In this document: positions 24,201 through 35,175 of the stretch, piece by piece
Position numbering within the stretch: the first letter of the stretch is position 1
Layout: the number at the start of each line of letters is the position of its first letter
DNA from: Phoronis australis
Taxonomy: Eukaryota > Phoronida > Phoronidae
Length of the DNA: 64,000 nucleotides
Direction: 5' to 3'
Assembly: GCA_002633005.1 (NCBI GenBank)
Contig: NMRA01000849.1
Coordinates: 1 to 64,000, forward strand
Made by a program: the position numbers and the translations under genes
The notes under the pieces: model-generated
Seen by the model: the letters and a program-made list of their open reading frames with translations, nothing else
Told to the model about the DNA's origin: nothing
The model's database searches: none

Positions 24201-25329
24201 AGCGGAATACTCTCAGGATTACAATAGGTTTATAAAATCGAATGGTTTCTTTCACAGTGCGGAGCCTACTATGGTTGCTTCACCAATACCGACCTGATCT
24301 TTAGAAAGCATACGAGATTGGATGGACTGATTTCTTTCCGACGCGGCTTTAGTTTGGGCGAGGACAAATTTACTTTCACTATTGATGGAAGCACTTCATA
24401 TTCCGTCCAACCACTTAGTGAATAAATGCAGTTCCACTAAACCTCAACTGCAGTAACAGAGTCGCCAAATGGTAGCATCTCTCCATCTATCACTCCATCA
24501 GCAGTTGGTTGGACCTTTCTCGCCACTCCTAGGATAACCGCCAAAGAACTCTTGCTTTCCAGTCTCCGGGAACTCCGGCAGCCTTATTCCTTCAGAAGTG
24601 TGTTGTGAAGTGGCAAACAGCTGTATGGAAACAATGAAGAGAATTTTTATTCCTAATATGATGAATGTCTTCATATGTGCGCTATCTCCCTTCATGTATT
24701 ATCTCCAATGATCAGTGTATGACAAATTGTAGCTTCAAGCTCTTTACTTGCACTGCACTCCAGTCTGTTCTAACACTTTAGTCGGCTATCTTTCAAATAT
24801 TGCCCCATCAGCTTTAACATTGCACACGTGCTCGTAATTCAAATGCATTGTAAGTTATGAAGACTAGAGGTCGCACAGGACGTCTCTAAAGACAAATGCC
24901 CATGCGATACAAGGCGAACGACCCTTTTGTACTTTGACCTTTTCGGCTCAGCTATCTTATTCTTTCCTAGCCCCTGAACAACTCCGCTTTTTAGGGTTAT
25001 CTTGACTGCACTTCCAAGACTTACTTTACTCACCTTACCTCTGTTTGTTACTCGAAACCATGAACAAAAACATTATGGTTCTTTATTTTTAATTACTCAA
25101 TGACTGAAAGGAAGAAATAGCAATGCCAGAGAAAAGAAGGTAAAACAAGACTCTCTAAATATAGGAAAAAATAGGAAAGTTGACGTCCTGAAATTTTAAT
25201 TTACCAGAGAACACAGACTTCACGTTATAGGCTGGTACCAGCAGCACGACCTGTATATGTATTTCCTAATAACCATAGGTATGTACATGTATGTTATTAG
25301 CGAATTAAAGATTGTTTTTTACAAGACTG
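21291..25329. other. No gene recognised
   Basis: A GC-richer, CA-rich patch at about 21800-22150 lacks a sustained open frame on either strand. A GCGCCATCTTGCGT (AAGATGGCGC inverse) occurs near 22570. Several short minus-strand frames near 24500-25030 have no recognisable motif. Confidence 0.45.
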
Positions 25330-25800
25330 GAGCTTTGCTGTGGAGAATAGCTCAAAACTTAATACATATTTCTCATTTAAAATTGATTTTGAAATGGAAT
25401 CCTATCTGTTGCGTCATATCTTTTTAGCAGCTATGGTTAAATTAGGTTGCTCCAACCACAACTTGATGATAGAGAAAGGGAGACATGCTCTCGTGGACCA
25501 AAAATACCGTGTGTGTTGTTTCTGTGTGTCCCTAATTGAAGATGAATACCATTTTATATGTGTTTGTAAAATGTACTGCTCTATGAGAACTGCATTTATA
25601 CCTGAGTGGTGCTGCCTTTAAACAAATAAACATAAATTTGTAAAACTAATGAAAATGTCGGAGCCCATTGCTCAGATTAATCTAATGAAATTTGTATTTC
25701 ACGCCACTGCCCTCAGGGAAAAGCTGCTCAGCGCTATCCTGTAAATTTTATGTGACATGTGGGCCAAGGCCTTAAATATTGAAATACATGAATTTACATG
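25330..25800 (+). pseudogene. 3' end fragment of a LINE ORF2
   Basis: One plus-strand frame from about 25340 encodes the C-terminal zinc-knuckle region of a non-LTR retrotransposon reverse transcriptase: LGCSNHNLMIEKGRH, then a C-x2-C pair (CCFC) and IEDEYHFICVC. After a single TAA at 25619-25621 the same frame continues through FVKLMKMSEP..LMKFVFHATALREKL to a second stop at about 25744, where the original ORF probably ended. The layout matches the C-terminus of the LINE at 57015-61580 but with low identity, so it is a different, older family member, 5'-truncated. Confidence 0.72.
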
Positions 25801-26567
25801 TATGTTTACACCAAGCATTGAATGTTGCAAGGATTGTGACAACGCTGCCAAATGGAGACATATTTATAACAATGCAAGCAACGTGGTGGCCTTAATAGCA
25901 ATATGACCATGCGCGCACCCAGCCTAAAACATAGGGGGGCTCAAATGTTTGAGAAAGTGGACGTTTCACTAAAAAACGGGGTACGTTCAGAGCTATGAAT
26001 TGCGCATTCGCCTAATTCCTGCCTTTTCAGTGGACTTTTGTCTCGTTTTCTAGGGCTTTTTGTTTCTCTGAGGCGGACCTTTTCGTCCATTACGCCAAAT
26101 GGGGAGGCTCGTTCGAGACCCCGAGACCCCCTAGGTGCGTGCATGATGTACAATTCAGCAATGACGGGTGTGTCTCTCCAATTCCAATGTCGGAAACGGA
26201 ACCCCGTTTTCAATAAATTTAGCACTGAATTTCATATTGTAACGAAGTATAACGAACGAGATTTGTAGGTTTACATAGCACGCGTCAATAACGTGAAGCC
26301 TGCCGCAAGGACATTTATAGATAAACCCCACTAGCAAGCAAAACCCGGCTCAAATTCCTTACTTCCCGCAGTTTAGTCGCCATACTGCACAGTCAATGAT
26401 CAGTATCACGAACCTAACCCACCTAATTTTAGACACAACTTAATGTATTATCACTATCACTTATGATTTATCCGTAGTCAGTGTTAGCCGATATAATCAC
26501 CGCCACTGTCATTCATATTCGTCAGGTTCTTCGCTCTGTTTCAAAAATATAGACTGCTTTATTTCAG
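25801..26567. other. Upstream flank of ATP-grasp copy 2
   Basis: As for copy 1, a preceding exon must end with two bases of a split codon but could not be located. Overlapping open frames on both strands at 25941-26337 look like a shadow pair without motif. Confidence 0.45.
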
Positions 26568-26886
26568 GATTCCAGTAATGGAGTACAGACCATTTGGGCC
26601 TCTCGCTAATACAACGCTTCTGTGTTTTCGAGATCAACTTTTGGTAACTACGTACGACGAGATACAAACGTCTTTTTGGGCAAAAGTAAAGAGAATGGGA
26701 CTGAAATCGCTTTGTGTTATTCTTCACCAGAGCGACGAGAATCGATTTTGGTGTGAAAAGATGAAGTCTTTGGGAATCATTGATGAGTTTAATGTTGATG
26801 GTCTGATCCACGAAAAAGAGGATGGTCGTACGGTTGAAGAAATCAGTGCCGGAATAATCAAATGGCTGAATGAGAAGAATATCAAC
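26568..26886 (+). CDS. Copy 2, first visible exon
   Basis: 319 bp. Acceptor TTTATTTCAG| and donor AAC|GTGAGT. Its last 57 bases are repeated at 27374-27430 next to the N join; that second piece is probably the other allele and not an extra exon. Confidence 0.85.
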
Positions 26887-29800
26887 GTGAGTGATTGGTG
26901 GCAGTAGGAGTAGCCAAAACAAATATTCCATATTACTAGATAAAGAGCCTTGACATGAAATTACAGCAGTGGATTTGAAAGCAAACGGAATAGTTTTTAG
27001 CCTTGTGCGAAAAATTACACGTTTGTGTAAGTTACAACGAAAAATGGTGGACGTTAAAAAAGCAAAATCTTTGACTCAATGATTTTCACTCCTACGGAAT
27101 GGTTATAATGCCTGGAGAACGCAAACTTGTTAGAATGTAAAACTTGTTTCCAAAAAAACTTCCGTAATTGAACTCCCCTTCACCGATTTCAACGTCATGC
27201 TTACATAGCACTGTCACGTTTTTCCCCGTGTGTGGGTAGGCGCAGGTTGTTACAGACCGGTGCTAATAGCATTCGGTGCGACGATTGACTGAAGACTGGT
27301 TCGAGTTAATCCTTTATCAATCCCGACCGTGCGTTCACAAGCCTACTCAAACAAAACGTCCGACGTAGTGTCNACGGTTGAAGAAATAAGTGCCGGAATA
27401 ATCAAATGGCTGAAGGAGAAGAACATTAACGTGAGTGATTGGTGGCAGTAGGAGTAGCCAAAACAAATATTCCATATTACTTGATAAAGAGCCTTGACAC
27501 GAAATTACAGCAGTGGATTTGAAAGCAAACGTAATAGTTTTTAGCCTTGTGCGAAAAATTACACGTTTGTGTAAGTTACAACGAAAAATGGTGGACGTTA
27601 AAAAAGCAAAATCTTTGACTCAATGATTTTCACTCCTACGGAATGGTTATAATGCCTGGAGAACGCAAACTTGTTAGAATGCAAAACTTGTTTCCAAAAA
27701 AACTTCCGTAATTGAACTCCCCTTCACCGATTTCAAATGTCCCATGGATTTAGTGAATCCAGTTTAACGTCATGCTTACATAGCACTGTCACGTTTTTCC
27801 CCGTGTGTGGGTAGGCGCAGGTTGTTACAGACCGGTGTTAATAGCATTCGGTGCGACGATTGACTGAAGACTGGTTCGAGTTAATCCTTTATCAATCCCG
27901 ACCGTGCGTTCACAAGCCTACTCAAACAAAACGTCCGACGTAGTGTCTATGCTACAGCTAGTGCTGCGAAGCCTTGACTTGTGATGAACTTCTCAGACAC
28001 GTTCAGCAACTGTTACACTCGTCGATTCAATAACCTGCTGTCTCTATAGCTGGCTCTCTATTGACTATCGCTTTAACTGCTGATTCTCTTCACTGCAACT
28101 CAACTGTAATTCTCCTGGTTAACTTTCTTGAACTGACTTGATCTTACTTAAACAGACTTGATCCGCCTAACACAAACCCGTGCTTGTGTATTTATAGCTT
28201 ATTGCATTGTTCTGGAACTTTGCATGAATTCAAGCACATTCTAGAACTTTCCTGAATCTACCCATTCATTCTACAAGCAATATCGTATATTGGCTAACAT
28301 TTATCGCACAACCTGTATTTCTTCCGGAACAAACGACTTTAACAAAAATTTTCTTAAGGAGAATTAATGTTGCAAGCCAATTTGATAGAAAGAACACCCA
28401 TTTTAGTTCACGATAGTTTGATTTATTTCAGCCAGTGTTTTATTGCCTTGGAGTCATCGCTAATGCAGCAATTACCCTGATCCACACGAAAGGAGCGAGA
28501 GCAAAGTTTCTGATGGCGACGGGTCTTGACTACCACCTTAGTTGCAAATGACAAATTTTTAAAGACATTTTGGTGGAAGGAAATATAAGCACGCATTTAT
28601 CTGCTGGCAGGTTGACAGATTTTTACCAGTGAAACAGCAGACGATCGCCTTTGAGAAAGGCGGGCTAGTTTAAAATATGGCGGTATAGTCCCGTGTTTTA
28701 AGCAGCTTAAAAAGATGAAAGAAATATCAGTGTTCCTATGATGTCAAACCTATCTGAAATAGTGGTGGTAGCAACTGATCAAACCGTGACGTGTATACGT
28801 AAAAATGGGAGGTCTAGCTGGGGAAATAAAAAATATTTTGCCACTCTGAAAGGACATGATCATTTTGCTCAAGCCTCGTCTATGTCGATAGTTTAAGGGG
28901 TCAATTGTCCGAAAAAGCTGACTGTCGGCTTTCTCGTTCTATTTTGTTAATGTTTCTTAGGCCGAAGCACATATAAATAAACACACAGTTTAGACATTCT
29001 ACTATTAATGGACGCGAAGCCACGTGTCTCATGAGGCGCCATTTTTTGTGTTGCAGTCCACTGTCAACAACACGCGCGGTTGTAGGTAGATAAGGGAACT
29101 TGGTATTATTAACCCTTTTGCTACATCGCATAAAAACTCATACTAAACATCGCTGACTTCGACGTTGGCCATTCTTGCCTCGTCCCTCTTTCAATGAAAC
29201 TTAGTTCAAATCACCCACTAAATCACTGTGCTCTAAAAATATAGAAGCTTGTTCCACACAAAATTGTTTTGTACTGTTCGTTACCAGCGTTTCTAATGAT
29301 CCGGTGACCGCAGCCATAGCCGACTGGTCACCAGTTCTCGAAAAATGTCTGCCTCGAAAGTTCAAATTAACGCAATGTTGTATTCTGTATATTGTACTGT
29401 GTCGTCGTTAATTTAGTAATAATAATGATAATGATCTTGATAATGGTTCTAATGATAAAAATAACGAGTAATAATAGTGAAAGTAGTAATAGTGCAGTAA
29501 TAGTAGTAATCGTAGTAAATGGTAGAAATATAAGTAATAGTAGTAATAGTTATGTAATACTAATGAAATGATAATGGGAAGCTAAATTCACGCACTGTCA
29601 GCCCAAAAGGCATTTCTACAAAACGGGTATACGCCAAGTGCTGCCCAAAAGGGTGTTTTCACAATAAAAAATACTCTCCAAAATGGTGCCATTTTCGACA
29701 AAGGACTACCCAAAAGGGTTTCTTTTCTGGATTTTCTGGAACAGATCTGTGCAAAAATGTGAATGTTTACACACACTTACTCTCTAAATGGGTCACCTTT

Positions 29801-32234
29801 TTGTCCGAGCCCACTCTCTAAATGGGTAGGTATCCAATTTTTGGGTGACATCCCTCGTCTTAAAATACTCGAGTAGCCCCCCGGCCGTGTCATATACCAC
29901 TTGTTCCTGATTTTAGTCGTTTTCTTTGTAATATGATGCTGGTTTCGTAAAATGCGACAATGGTACATTTCTCGCATACGCATTCGACGTAAATTGTAAC
30001 AATTATGTAAAATGTAACAACTTGTCACAATTTAGGAGAGCCTTAGCAACGTAAAATGTAACAATGACGTAAAATGTAACAGTTGTTAGATTTTACGAAA
30101 TTGTTACATTTTACGGCGTATCAGTGCACTACTGCTCTCTACAGGCAAATGCCAGTTGCTTTTTTGGCGACTTCCTGAACATGGTTGGAAGTTATGTTTG
30201 TGAACAACTCGACATTCCTGGGGACAGCTACGAGAGTAACAAGGTGTGTTTACTGAAAGATATGACGCAGGAATACGTGCTTAGAATCCCGGAAACCGCG
30301 AAGGTGAGTGATTATAAAAATGTGTGGATACAAAGATCGGTCACCCTTTAATGTGGGGGTAAGTTACGATTGGGGAAAGAAAACACATACTTTTAGTAGC
30401 CTAGAATCTTCCTGAGAGTCTCGCAGGTGAATTGATGAACACTAGTGATGACAACAGTTGAGACTCGATGAGTGTTGTAAGATCACAGTCAAAGACCCAA
30501 TGATCACAGGGCTGGCGCTTACCCCATTACAATAGCTGGATACGGTCTACGGGCCGGAAATTTGCAAAAGTTTTGCCCTCAAATGGAAAATATTTACCTT
30601 TATGTAGCTCGACTGACCTACGCAACTTTTTCAAATAAACGTGCTTGTTGTCATAGGTGAGTTCAATCTTGCGAACAGATGAATTTGTTAAGCTGTGTCT
30701 AGACGGCCAGAAGTCCCAGCACAATTCCCCCCATTTCTCTCTCATTTTGCCATCTAGATATCTCAGTCACTAGTGTTTATTATTACAGTATGGGGTGCCT
30801 AGCTACTCTGTGAACACTGAGAAAGAACTACTGGCGGTGTCCGCCAAATTAACGTTTCCTGTTGTCATGAAACCTCTGTGTGGAAGTTGTTCTATTGGAT
30901 GCAAAGTTCTCTACGACACGACCGACTCTTTAAATTTCTTAGGAGAATTAGCCACTGGTATGGTTTGTGGAACAGCAGTGTGTGGAAGATTTTCATACAC
31001 TCAGTCGGTAAGGTTTGGTGCTAATAGCTTGAGAGAGAAGGTTTGTGGTAAAGACAGAGACCGGTGGTTAGGTACTTACAACGACCAATAGCAGCATGTG
31101 AAAAACTGTTATAAGCGCAGTCGGTAATGTTTTGTGTTGTAAAGGATGGGGTAAGGAATGGTAAACACAGTGAGCAAAAGTAAAATATAGCTAAAGCGTT
31201 TCGTTTTTCAATGTCTTCATAACCCTACTTTTTTAAGATTAAGCTAATCCGTCACATACGAACTTTTGGACGGTTGCAAACTGTTTGCACCATGAATCAC
31301 TATTAGCAGCAAAATCATTATTTGCAGCTCATTGACCTCTTATTGAAATTCAGTGTAAAGTTCACATCAGTGAAATCCAAATTTGCCAGATGCTGCTAGT
31401 GAAGAAAGGGTTATGCTTATAGAAATGCCATTATTCTGATAATTGCATATCTTTTGCTCTTGACCGTAGGGACCTTTCTTGATTTGTGCCACATAGCAAA
31501 TATCGAGTCCCCGACTGAAGACATTATTTATTTTTCAGGTGCTTGTGATGGAATACCTGAAAGGTGTCAAATATTCAGTTGACGTGGTAATTTCGCAAGG
31601 AAAACTTATTGGCGGCTTTGTTGTTGAGAGAGGACCTGCCCCACTTCCGGAATTTTGGAACACTTCTGTAATCGTTCCTGGCGCCTCAGCCGAAGTACAT
31701 GAGGAATTGGTCGAAGCTTCGTATCAGTGCTGCTTATCTGTCGGTCTTCGCCACGGAGTCTACAACCTCGATTTTATCCATGACAAAGGAAACGCCTCGC
31801 CAAAGTTAATAGAAATCAACCCACGTCCTTCAGGTAATAAGATGGGCTCATTACTTGAATTGGCGTACGGTAATGATGTTGATGTAATAAATGCAAAGCT
31901 CCGCTGTGGCATAGATCTTTCCCCTGACGAGATGAAGATCGAACCGAAAAGACACGCGGCTGCCTATTACTTCTATTTGGACTGGCGCAAAGAGAAGTTG
32001 AAAACAGCTTATGGCCACATGCTATCAAATGCTAAAAAATATGATGTCGGAATGATTAATCCAGGCCCGAAAACAATGACTGAAATGATGTACGAAAAAC
32101 CCATCTACCTGGATTTGGCTCTCATAGTGGTGACGTCCGACGAATCAAGATGTGGGGCGATCAATAAATTATGTCGGTTTCTCGTTGATTCAAAGTACTT
32201 CGACAACACGGAAGAAGCATTATCGCAGTTTTAA
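26568..32234 (+). CDS. ATP-grasp ligase, carnosine-synthase-like, copy 2 (5' incomplete)
   Basis: Four exons (26568-26886, 30145-30303, 30789-31007, 31539-32234) with the same lengths (319, 159, 219, 696 bp) and phases as copy 1 give about 463 residues without a stop. The same motifs are intact: FPVVMKP, GSCSIGC, MEYLKGVKYSVDVV, PLPEFWNTS, LIEINPRPSGN. The last exon is about 70% identical to copy 1 by eye; changes cluster at YNLDFIHDKGN, the segment after EINPRP, and MYEKPIYLDLAL, which may alter substrate choice (inference). The intron after the first visible exon contains the assembly join at 27373, so its length is unreliable. A first exon is missing. The expected product is a cytosolic ATP-dependent amide ligase of unknown substrate. 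Confidence 0.85.
26830..27372 (+). repeat. Left copy of a duplicated contig end
   Basis: Runs to the base before the single N at 27373 and is repeated as 27374-27947. It starts inside the first visible exon of copy 2 and ends GTAGTGTC. It lacks a 31-bp segment that the right copy has. Confidence 0.85.
27374..27947 (+). repeat. Right copy of a duplicated contig end
   Basis: Begins directly after the N with the same exon piece (ACGGTTGAAGAAAT) and reaches GTAGTGTC, where the left copy stops, then continues into new sequence. Apart from a few substitutions and the 31-bp indel near 27740 the copies match. This is the pattern of two overlapping allelic contig ends joined without merging. Confidence 0.85.
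28370..29570 (-). repeat. Arm 2 of a ~1-kb inverted duplication
   Basis: Inverted relative to 13436-14400 and includes the triplet microsatellite at 29410-29565. It lies in the first intron of ATP-grasp copy 2. Confidence 0.65.
29600..29840. repeat. Minisatellite with CCCAAAAGGGT-like core
   Basis: Six or so imperfect ~30-bp units carry variants of the near-palindrome CCCAAAAGGGT: GCCCAAAAGGC (29600), GCCCAAAAGGGT (29642), CTCCAAAATGGT (29675), ACCCAAAAGGGT (29709), CTCTAAATGGGT (29781) and CTCTAAATGGGT (29815). Confidence 0.65.
29940..30120 (+). repeat. GTAAAATGTAACA-type repeat cluster, second copy
   Basis: Four forward iterations (29947, 30007, 30050, 30068) and an inverse TGTTACATTTTACG at 30102-30115; the last pair forms a 14-bp inverted repeat with a 20-base loop. 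It ends about 25 bp before the 30145 exon, so it lies where an intron's branch-point region would be. Confidence 0.7.
30145..30303 (+). CDS. Copy 2, second visible exon
   Basis: 159 bp, phase 0 at both ends. Acceptor CTCTACAG| and donor AAG|GTGAGT. The following intron is 485 bp, exactly as in copy 1. Confidence 0.87.
30789..31007 (+). CDS. Copy 2, third visible exon
   Basis: 219 bp, phase 0 at both ends. Acceptor TATTACAG| and donor TCG|GTAAGG. Holds the ATP-binding Lys and the GSCSIGC loop. The open frame continuing beyond 31007 is intron. Confidence 0.87.
31539..32234 (+). CDS. Copy 2, terminal exon
   Basis: 696 bp including TAA. Acceptor TTTTTCAG|. Catalytic half of the ATP-grasp domain with LIEINPRPSGN; ends EEALSQF. 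Confidence 0.9.
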   Translation: MLVMEYLKGVKYSVDVVISQGKLIGGFVVERGPAPLPEFWNTSVIVPGASAEVHEELVEASYQCCLSVGLRHGVYNLDFIHDKGNASPKLIEINPRPSGNKMGSLLELAYGNDVDVINAKLRCGIDLSPDEMKIEPKRHAAAYYFYLDWRKEKLKTAYGHMLSNAKKYDVGMINPGPKTMTEMMYEKPIYLDLALIVVTSDESRCGAINKLCRFLVDSKYFDNTEEALSQF

Positions 32235-32374
32235 AAGAAACGATTTTTATATGTTAACTTTTGCAGATTACCTGCTAACGCCTTGTTCCCTTAAGTAAGT
32301 AATTCAGCGACCTTCTCAGTTAAAATGCAACTCGACATTGATGGATTACGGCAATTAACCCGCCTTCCACAAAA

Positions 32375-32880
32375 AACATGCGTCTTAATACATAGAGACT
32401 TTGTACCACTATTTTGTCATGATAGATTTACCTTTTATTTCGCCGACCCGTGGTCTCTTTTTCATGTTTGAACACTAGCTTCTTGGGACGATATATATAT
32501 TCTCACTACGTATCTCGACCAGTAAGAGTGTATATTTTGTCAGTAGCACTTCAAAGAGGCAACATCGTACTACCAACCACCAAATATGGAATCAATGTTT
32601 ATAGAGGAGAAACAGCACGTTAACGTGGGTACTTACATTCAGTAACAATTTGACTATTTTTCGATATTTCATGCGGTGATTACTTTTTAATTATAGGAAA
32701 ATATATTAAGGGTTTTTTGAAAAAAATGTGGAACACCCCTGTTGTCCTCCACCTATGATGGTGGAAGTTCTTTGCAAGCCTATAGTGACAAATTGTCCAC
32801 ATTGTAATTGTGATCATACATCCTTGAACTGTTAGGTCTAAGGTATAGAAGCGCGTAATCAATATGGACCTTGGGAAGCA
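32375..32880 (+). repeat. Left arm of a ~0.5-kb inverted pair
   Basis: The reverse complement of 39208-39668 matches this segment with moderate divergence. Shared blocks: TCATGATAGATT, CTTCTTGGGACGAT, CACTTCAAAGAGGCAA, AACGTGGGTAC, CCTCCACCTATGATGGTGG and AATCAATATGGACCTTGG. Homology stops at GGACCTTGG. Confidence 0.75.
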
Positions 32881-34975
32881 ATGTTGCACACAGATTACAC
32901 CTGCCCTCTGGTACATGTAGGCCTACGTCAAGTTCCACTTACACATTTCTTTTCGTTTCAAAAAGAGACGCAAGGCACTGACAGTACAGCTAGCGTGATC
33001 ACACGCTTAGATTGCCATCATGCGCTGACCTGAAATACCTCGCGAATGTTTGCGTGTTCTCGTTTCTCAGTGTAAGAATCTTTCGTATGCACCAGTAGGG
33101 CTTAGACGTTTCCCCGTTGTACACTTATTTACGGCGACAAGACTAAATAACACGCTAATTAACAGCATGTATTTCAGAGCGGACAACTAGTGGTTGGATT
33201 AATTATTTTCGCGCAAGTTGACTGCATTTGAAATTTTTTAATGCCGGCTGATTGTCGAGTGCTGGCTTAGGAAGTGGTTTTGGTTGTTTCGGTACGTCAA
33301 AACCGCTGATATCTATCCCATAAGTTCCACATATTTAAGCCCGCTACAAACTCTCACTCCGTCCAAGGAGCTACCTTTGATTCAGATCAGTTACCACAGT
33401 AAACTTGGTCTCAACTTGTTCCTTACTCAGAAGAGCAATGATTTCGGGTTTCCAAATTGAATTTACAATTCTTTATTCATTGAGACCATATGCGCATTGT
33501 CAAGCCAGCTTGTAGACTCATGTCTTAAGCAATAACGAACTGCCTGTTCTTTCAAAACTTTGAAATCCTCTCCATTTTGGGTAAAGTATTTTACTTCGAT
33601 TTCACAACGGTGTGTGGTCTAAAGTGGGCAATAGTTTGATATAACGTGCACGCATTTTGAGAATCAGTTTGATGTTCGTTATGTAGTGGGGAAAACTAGT
33701 TCTCAAAATTCGGGCACTTTATATCAGACCATTACCTTAAAGTGAACAAAACTGAAAGTGACTATTTAGTAACAACAATTAAGAGTGAACACTTACTGCT
33801 CCGAAGCTTATAAATAAGATACTCATGCAACACGTAATCTGTTTTGTAAGATATTAGTAGATAATTAAAACAAGCACAAATGTTATACAATAATTGATGA
33901 ACATGCATATTACAGACTGCACGATGTCTTTATCTAAAAATGGTACACTAATATTTGGCATTTTTCGCAATAAACCTGACTGCCTTTGCCAATGTCGTTT
34001 CCAACAGTCCATATGGCCACTTCATTTTCAACGATTCTTCACCAATAAAAAATTTGAAACGATGGTAGGCCATAGAGGCTACGCGAGAACTTCATTCCTG
34101 GCATTTTCTTTTTGCGCTTTCTCAATCCAGTGACACGTTGTTCACTTTGAAACACGAATGGTCAATGTAACGAAATTCGCTTGGACAATACAGTTTAACC
34201 AGAATTAGTTCAAGGGAGGACAATGACTTTTCGTTTTGATATCTCCCGTCCTGGATTAACTTAGAAACATTTAGTATGTCTTTAAATTCCGTTTGGATGG
34301 TGTTAAGAATTGTCGATTGAAAGCCCCGGTTGCTTTTTTCTTCTTCTTTCAGTCAAAAGATGACTGACCCTTTGAGAACAGATTTCTTCAAAGCAGCCGA
34401 AACACCGGGAAAGACGCGATCAGATTACTCGGCACAACGACTAGGTGAAGATTAAGCGCTGAACATTTTTGAAAATAATGGATTCAAAAAGTTCTTAGCT
34501 AAATACAAAGAGGCCCTTCAGGAAACCAAAGACCAACAAAAGTCCTCAACACTGTAATAGCACTGACAGTGCAGTTTGTCAGGGAAACAAAAGTAATATC
34601 GCATTGTAAAGATTCATACCTCGCGAAAAGACAGTTCTTACATGTCAACCAAACCAGTTATTAATGTCAGTCACAGCGCAAGCCATGTATACATGAGGAT
34701 AGGGCGTCATCATTCTCCCTCAAACACGATTTGCGAACGAAAGAACAAAGACAGGTAACTTGTCCCACAGAACAATGACACGTTACGGAGAAAGAACGAG
34801 GACCAGCACCAGTAACTAATTAAAGCATGTAGCTGACTTCAGAATCAACTGAACACATGCCTGAATAAAAAACAAACAATCAAAGTAAAAGAAGTTCATC
34901 TTCATAATATTTCACAAATAACATAATTTTATTATTTTGTGTATCAGAATCAAATATGTATTAACAATTAACATC
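32881..34975. other. Spacer with no recognised gene
   Basis: No exon recognised. It may include the 3' LTR of the gypsy element on its right side: a C-run at 34974-34980 reads as a G-rich polypurine tract on the minus strand and is followed by TGTTAATTG, but this candidate does not match the 5' LTR candidate at 39043-39207. Confidence 0.4.
33636..33728. repeat. Small foldback element
   Basis: TTGATATAACGTGCACGCAT followed by TTTGAGAA is repeated inverted about 40 bases later as TTCTCAAAATTCGGGCACTT with TATATCA. The arms are about 28 bp with three mismatches. It may be a short hairpin MITE or encode a hairpin RNA; only the symmetry is seen. Confidence 0.55.
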
Positions 34976-35175
34976 CCCCCTTACTTAAAACCTCTTTCAA
35001 GTAAACCTCAAAAATCCTAAGTTGCAAACAAACCGCACTGTACTAAAAGTTTTTCCACTACCCTAGTAAACTAACTAACTAACACTGAACTAGTGCGTCT
35101 CATAGTCTTCCAGATATTTGGGTGGGTTAACCACTCTTCCCGCCCGCGTTACAATTCGAAACCTTTCTGAAGATT

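Noticed and set aside
27374-27430. Third ATP-grasp gene fragment
   Set aside because: Directly after the N join and part of an overlapping contig end; best explained as the other allele.
34700-34975. 3' LTR of the gypsy element starting TGTTAATTG
   Set aside because: A G-rich tract precedes it on the minus strand, but its sequence does not match the 5' LTR candidate, so the limits are left open.
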